Positions 43,291 through 56,500 of a DNA stretch of 64,000 nucleotides are shown in pieces; the stretch's first letter is position 1, and every line of letters starts with the position of its first letter. This DNA is from Lunularia cruciata (taxonomy: Eukaryota; Streptophyta; Marchantiopsida; Lunulariales; Lunulariaceae). The notes under the pieces were generated by a model, which saw only the letters and a list, made by a program, of their open reading frames with translations, was not told the DNA's origin and made no database searches. The stretch is taken from contig OX419762.1 of NCBI GenBank assembly GCA_948567375.1, positions 8,624,001 through 8,688,000 on the forward strand, given 5' to 3'. The translations under genes were made by a program, and so were the position numbers.

Positions 43291-44210
43291 CACTATGAGC
43301 TTAGGATAGTATCAACACTACATGCCTCTAATAACTCAACGCGTGTCCTCTCCAAAGTCTCCATAGTAATAGTGAACTCATGTGTGTAGCATATCTCTTG
43401 AATCAGATAGGCCTCAGCTATCATCTCTCTATAAGTCCTATAATTATGTAACTTACCTAATCTCTTAATTCTAGCACTGTCTTTCTCCCAAAAATGCATC
43501 TCCATCTTTATCATCTTTTACATCAATAGATTCTGAAAATAAAACCTAAATTTTTTTATGTTAAAATATATAATAATAATAATTAATTTTTGGACTTTAA
43601 ATTTTCCTTTATAAATATGATCTAAAATTAAATTAAATCATAAAATAAAAATTTCAAGATATACCTTTTAGAAAACATTTGATGATATATATAGAATTAT
43701 AACACACTATTAACACTTTAATATGAATTTTTTATTCCGAGACTTAATATAAACATAAGCTCAAGTAAGAACTAATAAAGAAAGAAAAGAAGTTTGTAAA
43801 GTATTCTGACAATAGTTTACTATAAGAGAATGTAGTTAAATCGCCTTAAGTTAGTGAATAATTATAATGGAGTAAATTTCATTATTAATCTCTTGCAAAC
43901 AACATAGCATGATGTAGGTGAAGAGTTTAGGAACAATAGTGGTTGAGTATATACTTGATTACAAGCTCTACAAGTTCCCAAGTATATACAACATCAACCA
44001 TGTATAACATGTCCAGAATCCAGATTTTCAAAAGATGCATCCCTAGCCCGTTGGTGAACACAAGGTTATGAGAGATTATTGAATTTACCTTGCAAGAATC
44101 TCCTATCATGGACTCTTGGTTGGAAGATTACCCTTGGAGGGAAAGACAACCCACTTAAGTAGCTACTCTAATCCTACAAAGAATTTTTTCTACCCTAATC
44201 ACTTCAGTTC
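43291..44210. other. Spacer, minus-strand open frame of unknown nature
   Basis: A minus-strand frame (43293-43514) is open for 73 codons, with EMHFWEKDSARIKRLGKLHN as its clearest part. I do not recognise it; it may be upstream LTR sequence. The remainder is AT-rich without features. Confidence 0.3.
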
Positions 44211-44219
44211 ATGCGGCCG

Positions 44220-46500
44220 CCACCTCCTTGCGTGCTTGTACCATTAATGCTAACTAGTGTAAGCATTGTACATGATGCACATGGCATAATAACCCCTCCC
44301 CACCCATCAATCTCCATCCCCAAAGGCACTTATATCTTTAGTCCCGTCTCCAAAAATATTTCTACCCATATTTGTCCCTGGATATCCTTGTACTTTCCTG
44401 CCCATTTGTCCATCCTCATCCATCCTATCAAGCATTCCCATTCTTTCCCAATGTCTTTATCTCTAGGTACTAACATGATTGGCCTTGCTATCATAAGCAA
44501 CAACCATAAGTTAAATGTTAGTAAGATTGGCTCTCCTCCCCAAGATGTTCATAGCCTAGATGCATCTACTCTAATATCATCAAAATGCTGCTTAAATCTT
44601 AACCTACCTCTTTTGCTATAATAAAAAAACTTGTAGAAGAGTTTGCACATACTTCTTTAATTAGCCAACCCATAGAGGAATATCACGCAATACTTCTCCC
44701 GTACTTGTGCTCAGTCAACATGTAGAGGTCTTCTCCCATAGCCTTGTATATTGGATCCCACAATCTTTCACCATCCCGCATTGCTATACCTAGATGGTGT
44801 CTCATCTTGTTAGGTACCTTTGCCTAGTTGACATAGCCCTCTTCTAAGTCCTTGCCCTTTGAGCAAGGAAAAAAAGGGTTTACCTCATCTTCTTGTTTAT
44901 ATTTACATGGAGGAAGAAATGAGCACTCATCTGCTAGAAGATCCCCATATGATCCCTCCTCTTAAAATCCTTGAAGATGGTATCCCACACATCAATGAAC
45001 CCGTCTATATATGCCAACTCCAAGGTCCTACCCAAGCGGCAACCCACATGTTGGCTTGCTTTATGAGGTACATGAATTGGGTATTCTTGATATCTTGTTG
45101 AAAGAGACTGAATGCAATGTCTTATTTGACGTCTTGCAGACCCAACCAATGGTATAATTGAGCCAAGGTTTTGTAGCACACCATAGCTTGAAGACTATGG
45201 GATCCTTGGTATAATTGATCATACCACTAGTTCTAGCAACTCTTCAACATGTTCGTGGTCTCCTTCACTCCTACATGATGGGTTTGTACCACAGGCCAAT
45301 AATGTGGCTTCTTCTTGTACAAGACATGATGAATTCCTCTTAAATGGGGTACCTCCAAGTCAAATCTTTCCTTGAGTTCCCATCTAAGCCTTGGGGAAGT
45401 GCATCTTAGTGTGCTAGTAATTTGGTTGACTCCATATCAAAGAGCACAATGGCAATTGGTGTGGGATCTTGGAAGCTAGGGGACAACTAGCACAACAAGG
45501 TATTGATTGGTACCATTAATCTTGCATTGTTGTGGAAACAAGTAAATACATGGGAGATTTTGTCAAGCACAAGTACAGAACTAAAATCCTCATACTTTTA
45601 TGTGGGAATTACAAGACTTCTTATTTAGATCCTCCAATTTGGATGATAAACTATGGGAAATCCTTTTACTACAAGCTTGCTTGATTCAAGTATATATGGG
45701 ATGGCTTTAGGACAATTGGAACCATTCAAATCAACTTCCTCATCACTAAGGTCTATGTCTTGCACATGTTATAGTACTTGATCATACACAAGCTAAGTGC
45801 ATCACATGTAAAAGAGTACTTGAAGGCATGGCTCCAACCAATTTGTACTCATTTTTCCAAGACTATGAGATCTTGATCTACCAATTGAAAAAAATTGGTT
45901 TGAGTTCTTTCTCTCAACTACTTGAGGATGGTTTTAAGCTCTTGGATCACTGTGTTGATCACTGTGAACATTCTATGATTTGGGATCATTGTTGATAATG
46001 GCATTGCGGGTGCTTTCCTATAGTTTTTAGAGAGGTGGGGTAGTCTAGTGAGGCAACCTCCTTGCCTTTTTCTATGAATCACAAGTTTGGACCAAACTTG
46101 AGTAAAGCAGCCTTGGCTGACTGTAGGCCGTGTTTTCTGGCCAAGGTTAGCGCGCAAGACTTTTTATAGATGGACACAACTTTCCACAGGGAAGAGCGCT
46201 TGTTCACAAATGAATAGTTTTTAGTTTGGTGTCCTTGTAGATTCTAGCAATCTCCTTATCAAACACTTGGGCTATTTTGATATATCCTTGCATAGGACAT
46301 ACATGTGGCTTCTACACCAACCTTCCATTTACCAACTTGAGGCAATATTTGGTGGATTGCTTTTACTACCATGGAAGTTAGTACATGAGGATTTTCCAAT
46401 CAAATATCCCCAAGATCATTACACATTGGGTCCTCCAAAGTTCCCAAGAGTCAATCCCAAAAGCCCATAGCATGGAAAATTGTTCCATGCCAATTTTTGT
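44220..46500 (-). pseudogene. Unidentified decayed coding stretch
   Basis: The plus strand is pyrimidine-rich and poor in G over 2.3 kb, and the minus strand gives coding-like fragments in shifting frames. Examples are LRWELKERFDLEVPHLRGIH, YKKKPHYWPVVQTHHVGVKE, LAQLYHWLGLQDVK, ANMWVAAWVGPWSWHI and a closing block near 44934-45179. Stops are mostly of the TAG/TGA decay type. I cannot name the family; a mobile-element protein is most likely given the surroundings. Confidence 0.4.
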
Positions 46501-49500
46501 CTGTAGAAATACATGTAGTAGTAAGGAGGGCAAGGTTGAAATGGAAGATCTAGTCTACTAAGGTAAACACCAACATTTCCTATTGTAATTGACTAAAACA
46601 AGCAAATACCTCTTTCTGCCTATCCTATGTAAATTTGGCCAAGGAAGAAAGAGATTCCTCATTTATCATTCCTCATACCTCATTTAGTTCTAGAGTATCT
46701 TTATCTCGATCAAGAAGTTTAACTCCCTTTTGATGTTCTTTTTTTTATTTGCTAGGACTTAAAATCAAATGTTTAGATTTATTGATTTCAAATCTTTGAT
46801 ATAATATTTGAATCTTTTCCTTGGTTATACTTCTCATTTTTAAGACAGTGTGTCAATATGTCTATATTACTTTTTGATGTTAATTGTTATTAATCCAAAA
46901 TGATCAGTCATCAATCCAAATTCATCTTCCATGGGAATTGTAAATTAAAGGAAATTAGTATCAAACAGATTATGTGGAGGTGAATATCTTGGACCAATTA
47001 TCCTTTCTTAACTTTGAATTTTATCTTAATTCCAGTCGCAATCAATATATTAAACTTCAGTGCATATGCATCTACTATATCTACAGTTGAATAATAAATA
47101 CAAGTGAGTATAAATTTAGATTGATAACAATTGACTTCAAGAAGTATAATATATATCCTGTCTTTTTATAGTGTCTTTGTTAGTACATTTGAGTCATTAT
47201 TATGGCTTTTATAGTTTTGTTAGCAATCTTTAGTAAGTTGCTTGATAAGAGCTGTTTAAACTATTAAGGTTCCCTTAGGTACCACGAGAACTACTGTTAT
47301 GATTATGATAATGGTGTATGCTGTTTAAGGTTCAGTTTCTTAGCCTACTTAAGAAGAGGTTAAACCTTGAGTTAAGCTTCAGAAAAACACTCTTCTTCCA
47401 TGTTAAGTCTTCTGAATTTGAAAAGAAAAGTTTGAGGAAAAAACTGTCAAATATATTCTGGTACATTTGGATTTTTTGGAGATAGAGTGAGTTTAGTATG
47501 ATTGAGAATAATTAAAACTTCATATTGATAATATATATTTGATTTTTAAATTATTATGATAGTTTTAAATTATTTTATTTTATTTATTTGTATATTCTCA
47601 TGCAATGAGACTTCATTTCCATCTTCTTTCTACAAAAATTTGTAAATCTCATGTACAACACAACCAGTCCATGCTTTTAATTTGGAGTAAATAAAACAAC
47701 AAGTGCAAGATTATGTCTCTATGGTTCACTAGGCTCCATGTAGATCAACACTTTTATACAAAAGTGCTTTTGATTACATCAAGCTCTATACCTCTACTCC
47801 CATGTTCAAGTTATTCCCTTATCAAGAAATCTTTGGTAATTATTTTCCACAACATGTCAAGTTGTAAACATGCTCTGAGATTTTCTTTCTAGAAATTTCA
47901 CTTTCCTACTTGGTCCATAAAAATGAAAGTTGAACTCAAAGTAAACTATTGTCTTTATTTATCTTTGTTGAATATCTAGATCTTAAATTCATTTGCGATC
48001 AAAATGAGTGTACATTACCAACTACTCACAACTATAGACTGTGATGAAATTATTCTAGTATGAAATTATTCATTAAAAAAATTCAAGAATTTTGGAATGG
48101 GTTTCTTTCTTTTGATGTCTTTAATACTAATTAAGTAATATATTACATGACACAAAAATGAGTTATGAATCTTCGTTCCATATACGTACATTTCTTGTAT
48201 TTCATGAGTGACATGTCAAATTCCTCTCTAATTACTTCTTTTCTAATCTTACTTATAATCCCTTGATTTATTTTACAATGTTTAAGTTTTGTGAATTTAT
48301 TTCTTCAAGCCTCCAATCAACCTTTGTGTAAACCAAGATCATTGAACTGTAGAAGATGTTGAATATGTTGTAAAGGATGATAAATACAAAATGTGTCCAA
48401 GTTTGGATAAAAGAGAGAGATATATATCTATAGAATCCAATACCTTGGCCAAACAAGAGTTATTTGATTTGTTTATTGGATATAGAGAAAATGGAAAAGA
48501 TAGAAACAAATTCAATATAGACCTGGGCTTTATGAATGCAAAGTTATGATCATCCATAAGAATACCATGATTACCATAGAGTATTACTTGTCTAGAAGTT
48601 ATATTACATAAGATAATCTAGATGAGATAGATGATGGATGTAGCTTCTAAAGCGGTTAAGTATATTATTTATTCATTGTACTTTGATAATGCATGGTGTG
48701 TCTTTAGCAGAAAAATACATAAAGTAGTACGGGAAAGGCTGATCCTGTTTTACACTTTTGAATATAACGTATTATGGCTGAATTCAAGATCTTGTTTTGT
48801 GGTGGTCACGACCATGGAGGAATTCAGTGGTCTTGGTTTTAAAGATGTGTACATTGTCTTGTGGCGGATGGTTTCCTTTTCATAGACATGGGATATGGTA
48901 GAAAGTTTAATATGTTGTGCTTTTGTTTAATTTGTACTCTTTCTACATTTTACCTGGTTTAGTCCAGGCCGGCCGCAGCTTCGAGTCAAATTCTTTGTTT
49001 TGTATGAAAATCTAATCCTTCCGCATTCCTTATATAAGATCTTCAAAATTGTGGGAAAGGTTGAAATTTTGGGAGACAGAAGACATCGTATGTTTGAAAA
49101 GGAGGAGTCTTAACATTAGGGAAAGGACTTTAGAGAGTTCACATTCAAGGGAAAAGATTTATTAATGTCTAACGGATCCTCAGTAACATCTCAATGCAAC
49201 ATAAGTGAAATCGAACATTAAAATTTGATGGAATTAATTTGTAAATTTTCCAATAGAACAACTGACTCATAAGAAAAGTCATCTACTTTTATACACATAT
49301 AAAAAAATTTTGGCATTACATATGGGAAAAATTTGTGGTATAGAGCTTTACTAATCACTAAACTATGTATCCTTGTTACTGATGTGCTACTACTATAAAC
49401 TAACTAAGAGAAATCCAGTTGCAATATTTTTCTTGTAATTTCAGAAAAACTGAAGATATTGTTATTGATATTGAGAACAATAAGGGTAAAAGGTACAGTA

Positions 49501-50310
49501 ATTACAATACCTCTCACTCTAATCTCTCTTGATACCTTTCACTCTCTCTCTATACCTTTCATTTTTCAATACCCTTGTTTACTTACTCATAGGGCAAAAC
49601 CAATTGTAGATATGGGGGAATTTTTATGATGTTTACAATATTCACATAAATCTTGATACAATTCTAAGATTGGATGTTACGGGGTAACTATTGAGTTTTA
49701 TTTGACGGGAAAATATATACCTTGTTTCTATTGTGACTGTAGTGGCAGAAGTCAAATCAACTTCAACCGGATAATTTTTGGTTGAGCGAGGATTCTAGTA
49801 ATTGAGATGAGTAAGACTTGACAAACTCTGCGAGAGGGCAGATTCACAACTGGAGACAATATGTTCTCTTGCTAATCGTTGGATGGAATTGTATCTTGAT
49901 GAATTCTATATGGTGTATGAGTGAAAAATTACCATTACCCGGGAAAAAGTCCAAATGGGCCATGTTAGATAGACCTCATGTTAGATAGATCTTTGAATTT
50001 CCGCACATGTAAACCGATAAGAGAAACAAAGGTGATAGAATCTACAATAGGAGGTGTCAAGCGACAAGAGAAACAAGGGTAGAATCTACAATAGGAGGAT
50101 AGTGACAGTCCGAGACTCATAGAAAGAACTCTCACTTCAAGAGAGGGTGTCTCGTCCATTGCATTATCGTTCAATGAAACTCAAATCAAACTTTGAAATC
50201 TGAAGTTCCTAAATACTCCTGATTGGTTTTACAAGACCTGTCGTAAAATTTATGGATCAGTCCATTTATGAATGTGAGAGGAGGTGGATTGGTTCGTTAT
50301 GTGCATGCTA
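46501..50310. other. AT-rich spacer without recognised gene
   Basis: No protein family is readable in 3.8 kb. A CpG-containing spot near 48965-49035 (GGCCGGCCGCAGC, then TATATAAG at about 49031) looks like a possible promoter remnant, without a recognisable gene behind it. A short tandem repeat is at 50019-50100. Confidence 0.4.
50019..50100. repeat. Two-unit tandem repeat (~47 bp)
   Basis: Units start at 50019 and 50066 with AAGAGAAACAAAGG / AAGAGAAACAAGGG, and both contain AGAATCTACAATAGGAGG. Confidence 0.8.
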
Positions 50311-50370
50311 ATGGAAAAAAAGAAAAAAGGGAAAAAGGAAGGCAATCGTGTAGAAAAAATGAAGGATGGA
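50310..50370 (-). other. LINE 3' tail beyond the family B insertion
   Basis: Minus strand TCCATCCTTCATTTTTTC, then CTACACGATTGCC and a T/C-rich tail. It corresponds to the sequence after CTTCCC in the LINE 3'-end insertion at 42110-42147. Confidence 0.65.
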
Positions 50371-50476
50371 TGTCGTGCATATATACATCACTACACAATA
50401 TACATCGCTGTCAAAATCATACACAATAGAAGCACAACTCACACATAAGTCATACATAAACTCTAAAGTGCCACAA
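50371..50476 (-). repeat. Family B terminal repeat B2, second copy
   Basis: 106 bp, from TTGTGGCACTTTAGAG to GCACGACA on the minus strand. It forms the outer end of the element. Confidence 0.88.
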
Positions 50477-51080
50477 AAAATTGCTTCTTCCTTGGCTCTA
50501 AATTTTGCCTGTGCTTCCGCACACACACACTCTCTCAAGGAAATCTAAACTATTTGATCGAGACACAACGATCCACCAAGCTTGGAGATACCACCAACAC
50601 TCATAGTTCTTGCACCCAATTTCCCCCTAACTCACTTCTCTGATGTAATCAGATCATTTACAACTCAAATCAATCAAACTCAGATCAATACTTGATCTGA
50701 TCCTCAACAACTTGCCAACAATAGGACACTAATTACAGTCAAGCCACACCCACTCTAGCTAAGAGACTCCAGGTGACGCTCACCGGCTTTCTGTCCACTC
50801 TAGCTAGGAACTCAAAGGCTCAACATCAAAGAAGTGAGCTCTCTGGACTTGCACTTCTAGGGTATACTCCTAATTTTGACCTAGGTCTCATCCCAACGGT
50901 CCTGCTGATGGTACACCCGACGGCAAGTGACGGTGGGCCCCACCATGAAGTCAGTACCCTAAACACAAAATTTGACCGTTGGTAAGTAGTCTATGAGTAA
51001 CTACCAAAATGCCTCTAACTACTAACATTGGAACTCCAAGGTCTGAGCAATCTAGATGCAACACTACAAATAGCATGACA
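50477..51080 (-). repeat. Family B terminal repeat A2, second copy
   Basis: 604 bp starting TGTCATGCTATTTG on the minus strand and matching A1 (59419-60035). It extends about 150 bp further inward than A2 of the plus-strand copy, ending GGAAGAAGCAATTTT before B2. Confidence 0.88.
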
Positions 51081-51082
51081 AC

Positions 51083-51188
51083 TGTCGTGCATTTATACAT
51101 TGCTACACAACATACATTGTTGTCAACATCATACACAATAGAAGTACAACTCACACATAAGTCATACATAAACTCTAAAGTGTCACAA
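51083..51188 (-). repeat. Family B terminal repeat B1, second copy
   Basis: 106 bp, from TTGTGACACTTTAGAG to GCACGACA. Two bases (GT) separate it from A2, so the joint reads GACA-GT-TGTC. Confidence 0.88.
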
Positions 51189-51202
51189 TCTGCCCCCTAG
51201 CT
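51189..51202 (-). other. Polypurine tract of second family B copy
   Basis: AGCTAGGGGGCAGA on the minus strand, directly before B1. Confidence 0.7.
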
Positions 51203-51384
51203 AGAGGTTAGGTCCCTCTAACACCAGATAGCCATCTACTCCAAGTATATGGTTTACTCTATGATGGGCAAAGATCAGGAGGCCGAGTGCTATGGAGCTC
51301 CATCATTAGTCGCATGTCTACAATCTATACCATATAAAGAATGAACTAGCTATAGGTCAAGTACATCTAGGATATAACCACTGT

Positions 51385-51535
51385 CCCTGAGGAACCACCG
51401 TGAGGGGAGGAGTCATACATGCCATATGCCATCCTCTCAATTAGCTATCACACACTAACATAGTAGTAGTTCCACCAGAAGAGCCACATGACATACACCT
51501 CAAGCTTGCACGTACAAGTGCCAAGCTTGGGTCCA
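51385..51535 (-). pseudogene. PHD finger of second family B copy
   Basis: CMSCGSSGGTTTMLVCDS is clear (about 51500-51445). After a frame change the end reads DSGY..., and in a second frame QWLYPRC, where the penultimate Cys of C-P-R-C is changed to Tyr. It agrees in position and spacing with the plus-strand copy. Confidence 0.78.
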
Positions 51536-52079
51536 TAGTACCATCAATGTTTGGGAGGTGGCATGGCACACAATTGCGCACATGATCCTTCCAAACAACA
51601 CCATCACGTCCTTCCAACACAAGGACTCCAGATAGCAAATCTCATGCACTCTCAAGATAGTGCGGCCTGTCGAAACATCAAGTGTTGTTAGTGCTGTCTA
51701 TTGTAGATATACATAGCCTTCTTGATGAAATCAATGGATTGAGGGTCTATAATCTCCTCCTTGAATGGTAATATAGCATAAAGTATCCCTATGCTGAGCA
51801 ATTGCCAAGTTCTCAAAGGCCATCAACATCACTCTCCAAAAGATCTCTGCCCGTTGAGAACATGCGCTCATCCATACATCTGGGTCATCCAAGTCCAAAA
51901 CTATAGTAGCATCTCAATGAATGGCTATAGGAAAATTTGGATCTCATCCATGGAGTAGGAAGTAAGGAGAGAAGGATGCTAAGGAGGCTTGCCAGCTGAA
52001 CCGATAGCCCATGGCCAACCAAGGTAATTAGAGATCCTTATCTCCCAAGTGGCCTCTCTGCAAACCATACTTTCACAAT

Positions 52080-52640
52080 CCTCTCTTCATTGTCTAAACC
52101 ACTCTCTCTGCTAAGCCATCTGCCTCAGGATGATCTCAGGATGTGGTATGATGATCAATCAAAGCCTTGTCACAAAAGACCTGAAACTCCCCTAAGAATT
52201 CTATACCCTAATCAGTCAAAACCTCAACTGGTGCACCAAAATGACTAAGAACTTGATCCACGAACGAGTAAGCTGTCCCTTCACTAGACTTGTTAGGAAG
52301 TGCCACCAACTCAATCCACTTGGAGAAGTGCTCCACCATCACCAAAACATACCGATGATGTCTCACAGTCAACGGTAAAGGTCTAGCAAAGTCCAAACTC
52401 CAACGGTAACCAAATCCCAAGATCGGCAATGGGTGTAATTGTGGCATAGGAGCATTGAATGATGCTCTAACTTGGTCACAAACCACACATTTGGCAACAA
52501 ACTACTATACATTGGTTTGCATACCGCACCACCAATAATGACTCTAGAGTAAGCTATATGTCCATTTTACTCCAAAATGTCCTAGCTCCTCATGAGCATG
52601 AGGGACCAATTGTGGTCTTTGAGATGGAAATGGTACTACT
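52080..52640 (-). pseudogene. DDE integrase of second family B copy
   Basis: Open at 52486-52208 with RVRASF-like QVRASFNAPMPQLHPLPI, YRWSLDFARPLPLTVRHHRY, VLVMVEHFSKWIELVALPNK, FGAPVEVLTD. Then DHPEADGLAERVV with the glutamate near 52130. The zinc region lies upstream (52600-52490). Confidence 0.85.
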
Positions 52641-53039
52641 TGCACTCTACCATCCTCACATACATGCAAATCCAATCTGAACCGTCTAGCTTGCTAAAGA
52701 ACACAATCTCTCTCCTTGGCCCCAATTGTGCCACCCACCACACCAGTGCAAAGATAGTCCATCATTAAGACATCATCATCATGAATGTCTCGTTGAACTG
52801 TACCAATATCTTCACTCTTTGGATATGTGACCTCAATAACTCCTCTTGTATGTGCTGAGAGAGATACCACCAAAGCCTCAAAAAATATACAAAGAAAGGC
52901 ATATGCATGCCAACCTAGCACCATCTCCTCATTTGTCTCACCATACCAACATGCTCCGGTCTGATCCTGCTGGCTAGGACATGGGTTTCTACTCAACCCA
53001 TATGTATCATGGTTCACCACTCTAGGTCTGTGAACAACA

Positions 53040-53700
53040 GTGAAATCATAATCTTGTAAAATTAGAGCCCATTGTGCAAACTTCCTTGAAAGCTTGTTGG
53101 ACTCCATCAACCACTTTAGTGGCTAATGATCAGTGATGAGAGTGAAGGGGTTACTAATTAGGTAACATCAGAAATGTGCTACTGCCCAAACTACTGCCAA
53201 GCACTCTCCCTCATATGAACTATACTTTGCCTCCGCTGAATTGTTGGAGAGACTAGCATAGGCCACCACAAACTCCTTCTCCTCATCATCATGTTGGGTG
53301 AGTACTGCTCCAAGTCCCAACATACTCCAATGAGTATGAACCTGAAATGGTCGTCCTCTGATTGGTCTCCTCAAAATAGGAGTAGATGTCAACCTCTCCT
53401 TGAGCTCTACAAAAGCTCTCTCTTGCTCATCTCCCCAACACCACTCATGTGTAAGCTTGGTTAGCTTTGTCAAGGCCTTGGCAATGGCACTAAATCCTCT
53501 AACATAGTGGTGATAGAAGTTACCAACCCAAGGAATACTCGCACTCTGCTCACATCCATAGGCCGAGGAATACGTGCAATAGCCTCCACCTTGGTCTGCT
53601 GAACACCAAGTCCTCTGGGTAGATAGTGTGACCCAAATACTCAACCTGCTCATGGAAGAACCTACACTTCCCAAGATGTAATTTGAGTCCATGAGATCTC
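53040..53700 (-). pseudogene. RNase H of second family B copy
   Basis: An open frame (53692-53168) reads FYHHYVRGFSAIAKALTKLT, CWGDEQERAFVELKERL, GRPFQVHTHWSMLGLGAVLT, KEFVVAYASLSNNSAEAKYS and GECLAVVWAVAHF. It then continues after a stop with KLSRKFAQWALILQDYDFTV. Here the first catalytic Asp (D-W-S) is His-W-S. Confidence 0.85.
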
Positions 53701-54330
53701 AACCTCTCAAACACCTCCAACAACTATCTCTCATGCTCCTCCACAATAGTGCCATAGACCAAAATGTCATCAATATAACACCGAGCAAAATCCAATCCAA
53801 CTAGGATCCTATCCATGACCCTCTGGAACTCCATAGGAGCATTCTTTAACCCAAAAGGTAAAAACCTCCACTGTATAACACATCCTTACCGTGAGGATCA
53901 ATAGCCCAGAATGTTGTCTTGGACTTATCCTCCTCCTTGATTGGCAATTGATGATATCTTGCTTGAAGATCCAAAGTACTAAAGACCTTTGCATGCCTAA
54001 TCGCATCAAAAATCTCCTCTGGTGTAGGCATGGTATACCGATCAGCCCTAGTCTATCGATTGATAGGATGGTAATCTCTACACATCCGCCTATTTGTATA
54101 GTTACCATGCATATCCTTCTTGGCTGGCATCATTGTCGCTAATGCATACTTGCCATGTGAAATCTCTACCAAACCAGCCTCAAAAAGGTCACTACTCCGG
54201 CTCTGAATCAATGTCCTCTCCATGTCACTATAGCGATAAGGATGTTGGAAAATTGGTGTATTGCTAGTCAGCTCAATCTATATACTAGGTCCCTTTAGAG
54301 CACCCAAATCCTTCATATTGAAGTAAAACA
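53700..54330 (-). pseudogene. Reverse transcriptase of second family B copy
   Basis: Blocks include MPTPEEIFDAIRHAKVFSTL, DLQARYHQLPIKEEDKSKTT, and the catalytic CYIDDILV at about 53782-53765. Frameshifts separate them. Confidence 0.82.
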
Positions 54331-54799
54331 ACTCGTGTGACTCCTCAAGAACTTCCAAACCCTCTATCTTTCCTCTCTAGTAAGCTTGGGTCCAAGATCT
54401 GGCTCCCAAGTATCCTCTATATCGTAGGAGTGGAAGACGTGCTGACTGGCTACTACACTGGGCCCTTGGGAGCAGTAGTGTCATGCCCCCGACCACTAGA
54501 GGTCCCAACCTCTATGTGAAAAAAACTCCCTCCACCTTGGCTGCCAGCTCCACACGTCTTCTAGCTGCATCCCAAGTGGACCAAGGATGTAATCTAAGTA
54601 GCCCACACTCACTTGGATGGACTCCAAGTAGACCACTCTCCCTAGTAGCTACTGGTTGTGTCCTAAGAATACCATGTCTACTCGGTCCATTGCCCCCAAC
54701 ATGTGCTTGAATCGTCTTGATAGGCATAGGGTTCATAAGTGTCCGAGTGGTGATGCCTATCAAGCGCATCCTACGCTGCTCTGTCAAGCCAAGGCTCAT

Positions 54800-55735
54800 A
54801 ATCCAGGTCAAACAATTCAGGTCCATAGCCTGACCTAACACTTGATGCTTGGATGCCTCTAACACTACTAGAACAATGGTAATACCGGTGCAAAAACCCA
54901 TCACACGCTATCTCTTATTAGCATTGGGCTCCGCAAACTACTATAACTGTGAGTCCCAAACAAGTCTAGGTCCTCCTTCTCAAAAAGCATGAGAGCTTGG
55001 GAAACTCATGAGTGTGGGAAATGCAGCTCTAGGTGGTCCAACTAGGTTCACCATTGCCATAGGTGACCTATCAACCACTACCACTGTATGAGACTGACGC
55101 CCAACATCCAGGATATCATCAACAAGGATGTACTCAAGTTGTTGAATCCCATCATAAGCACATTGTAAAACCTCTTTGGGTAAGAGGTTTGTCCACCAAA
55201 GACAAAGATGATGAGCCCGTGATCCCACTCTGGCTGCATCTAACAATACAATAGGTCTCATCCAAGAATGGACCTGATGTGTACTCGCCACCACTCTGGT
55301 ACAAGAATCACCCATCAAAGGAACGTTTTCCAAAAGGTAAGCTGGAGAAATAGACTGATGAACCTGGAGATGTCATAGTATCCGTAACATCTCCCAAAAC
55401 ACCAGAATGAGGATCTTGAAGACCTAAACCTTGGCCCGCTCGTGTATGTCCCTAACATGGCCATCCAAAAATCACCAAGTGAATAGGCTCATGTCTCTCC
55501 AGATCATGCACTCCCAGTAAGGAAATGTCTGCTGGTAGGGCCTTCTGGTAACCTCTGACTGCTGACATTGGTAATAAATCCAGATATCGATAGGCCAAGT
55601 GTACCACATGATGTAGAGAGACTCGCCTAGCAATCTCATCTCTCTCTACATACAAGTACCTTTGTACTCATATATCTGCCTGTAATACCGTAGCTAGTCC
55701 GGTGCTAATCCCACCGAACAACTCCAATAGACATA
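54800..55735 (-). pseudogene. Cytosine-C5 methyltransferase domain of second family B copy
   Basis: Motif I LELFGGISTG is at 55728-55700. The stretch up to motif IV is intact (YVERDEIARRVSLHHVVHLA, SAVRGYQKALPADISLLGVH). Motif IV GWPC is at 55466-55455, with the Gln of P-C-Q turned into TAG (55454-55452), a CAG-to-TAG change. Motif VI LENVPLMGDS is at about 55333-55304. VLLDAARVGSRAHHLCLWWT covers motif VIII. DDILDVGRQSHTVVVVDRSP and RAAFPTLMSFPSSHAF follow. Motif X LGQAMDLNCLTW ends near 54805. Motif order and spacing fit C5-methyltransferases throughout. It would methylate cytosine in DNA, possibly the element's own cDNA or the target locus. Confidence 0.87.
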
Positions 55736-55879
55736 TCCCCTCTATTGGATATTGCCAAGCAATGAGTGTGGTATCCAGAGGTGTCAAAGTAATCGACTAT
55801 GGAGGCTCATCCTCACACTCATCTCTTGATGGTACAAAGGCTCCACTCCAAGCCTGTTGCACCAATTGATCTGCATGTT

Positions 55880-56500
55880 GCTACAATGCCTCCTCTGAAC
55901 TCCACAATGGAATATCCAAGATGGATGGAACAATCCTACTTATACTCCAAACCCGAGTGATCTCCTTTGGTACTAGAGTATCCTTTGCATGGGCGTTCTC
56001 CTCCAACAAGTCACCAGGCCAAGTAACTGCACCACTGAAAGCTAAAACTGATGTTGCTATGGTCCCAGATTGTAGTGAGCCAAGACTGCCACTACTAAAG
56101 CGTATTGGTAGGCGACATACCCGTCCCTCACCAAACTGCCAACCTGGTCTATAGGAGGCTATCTCTTCCCAATAGTCAATGCTGAAACCCATGGGGTATA
56201 ACACTACTCTCCCAACTAGCACATCATATGACTCAGTTATCATCGCGATAGCCTGAGCTCTCACCACCAAGCTATCAGTCAGATGACCAGGCTGAACCTA
56301 AACAACAAGCTCCCCATGTGTGATATACTGTGTCAAACCACCACCTAGAGATGTTTGGATCTGAAATGGACACCTCTCCACATCGGTCTTCCGTAACTCC
56401 AGACCGACAACTACAACCTTCCCCCAACATAAGGGGCTGTGCACTAGAGTTTAACAAGACTCTCTGTGGTGTATAGACCTTCCTTGAAGGTCCCACCAAA
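55880..56500 (-). pseudogene. Protease and linker of second family B copy
   Basis: The protease loop reads LLNSSAQPLML near 56450-56420, that is D-S-G-A changed to N-S-S-A. The linker 56270-55881 is open (MGFSIDYWEEIASYRPGWQF and onward) and is the homologue of 14605-14940. No further domain recognised. Confidence 0.68.

Noticed and set aside
44211-44621. 136-codon plus-strand open frame
   Set aside because: Rich in Ser, Pro, His and Ile from pyrimidine bias. It is the shadow of the minus-strand coding relic.
48631-48885. 84-codon open frame in the AT-rich spacer
   Set aside because: No family resemblance, no homologue in the window and no nearby gene signals beyond chance.
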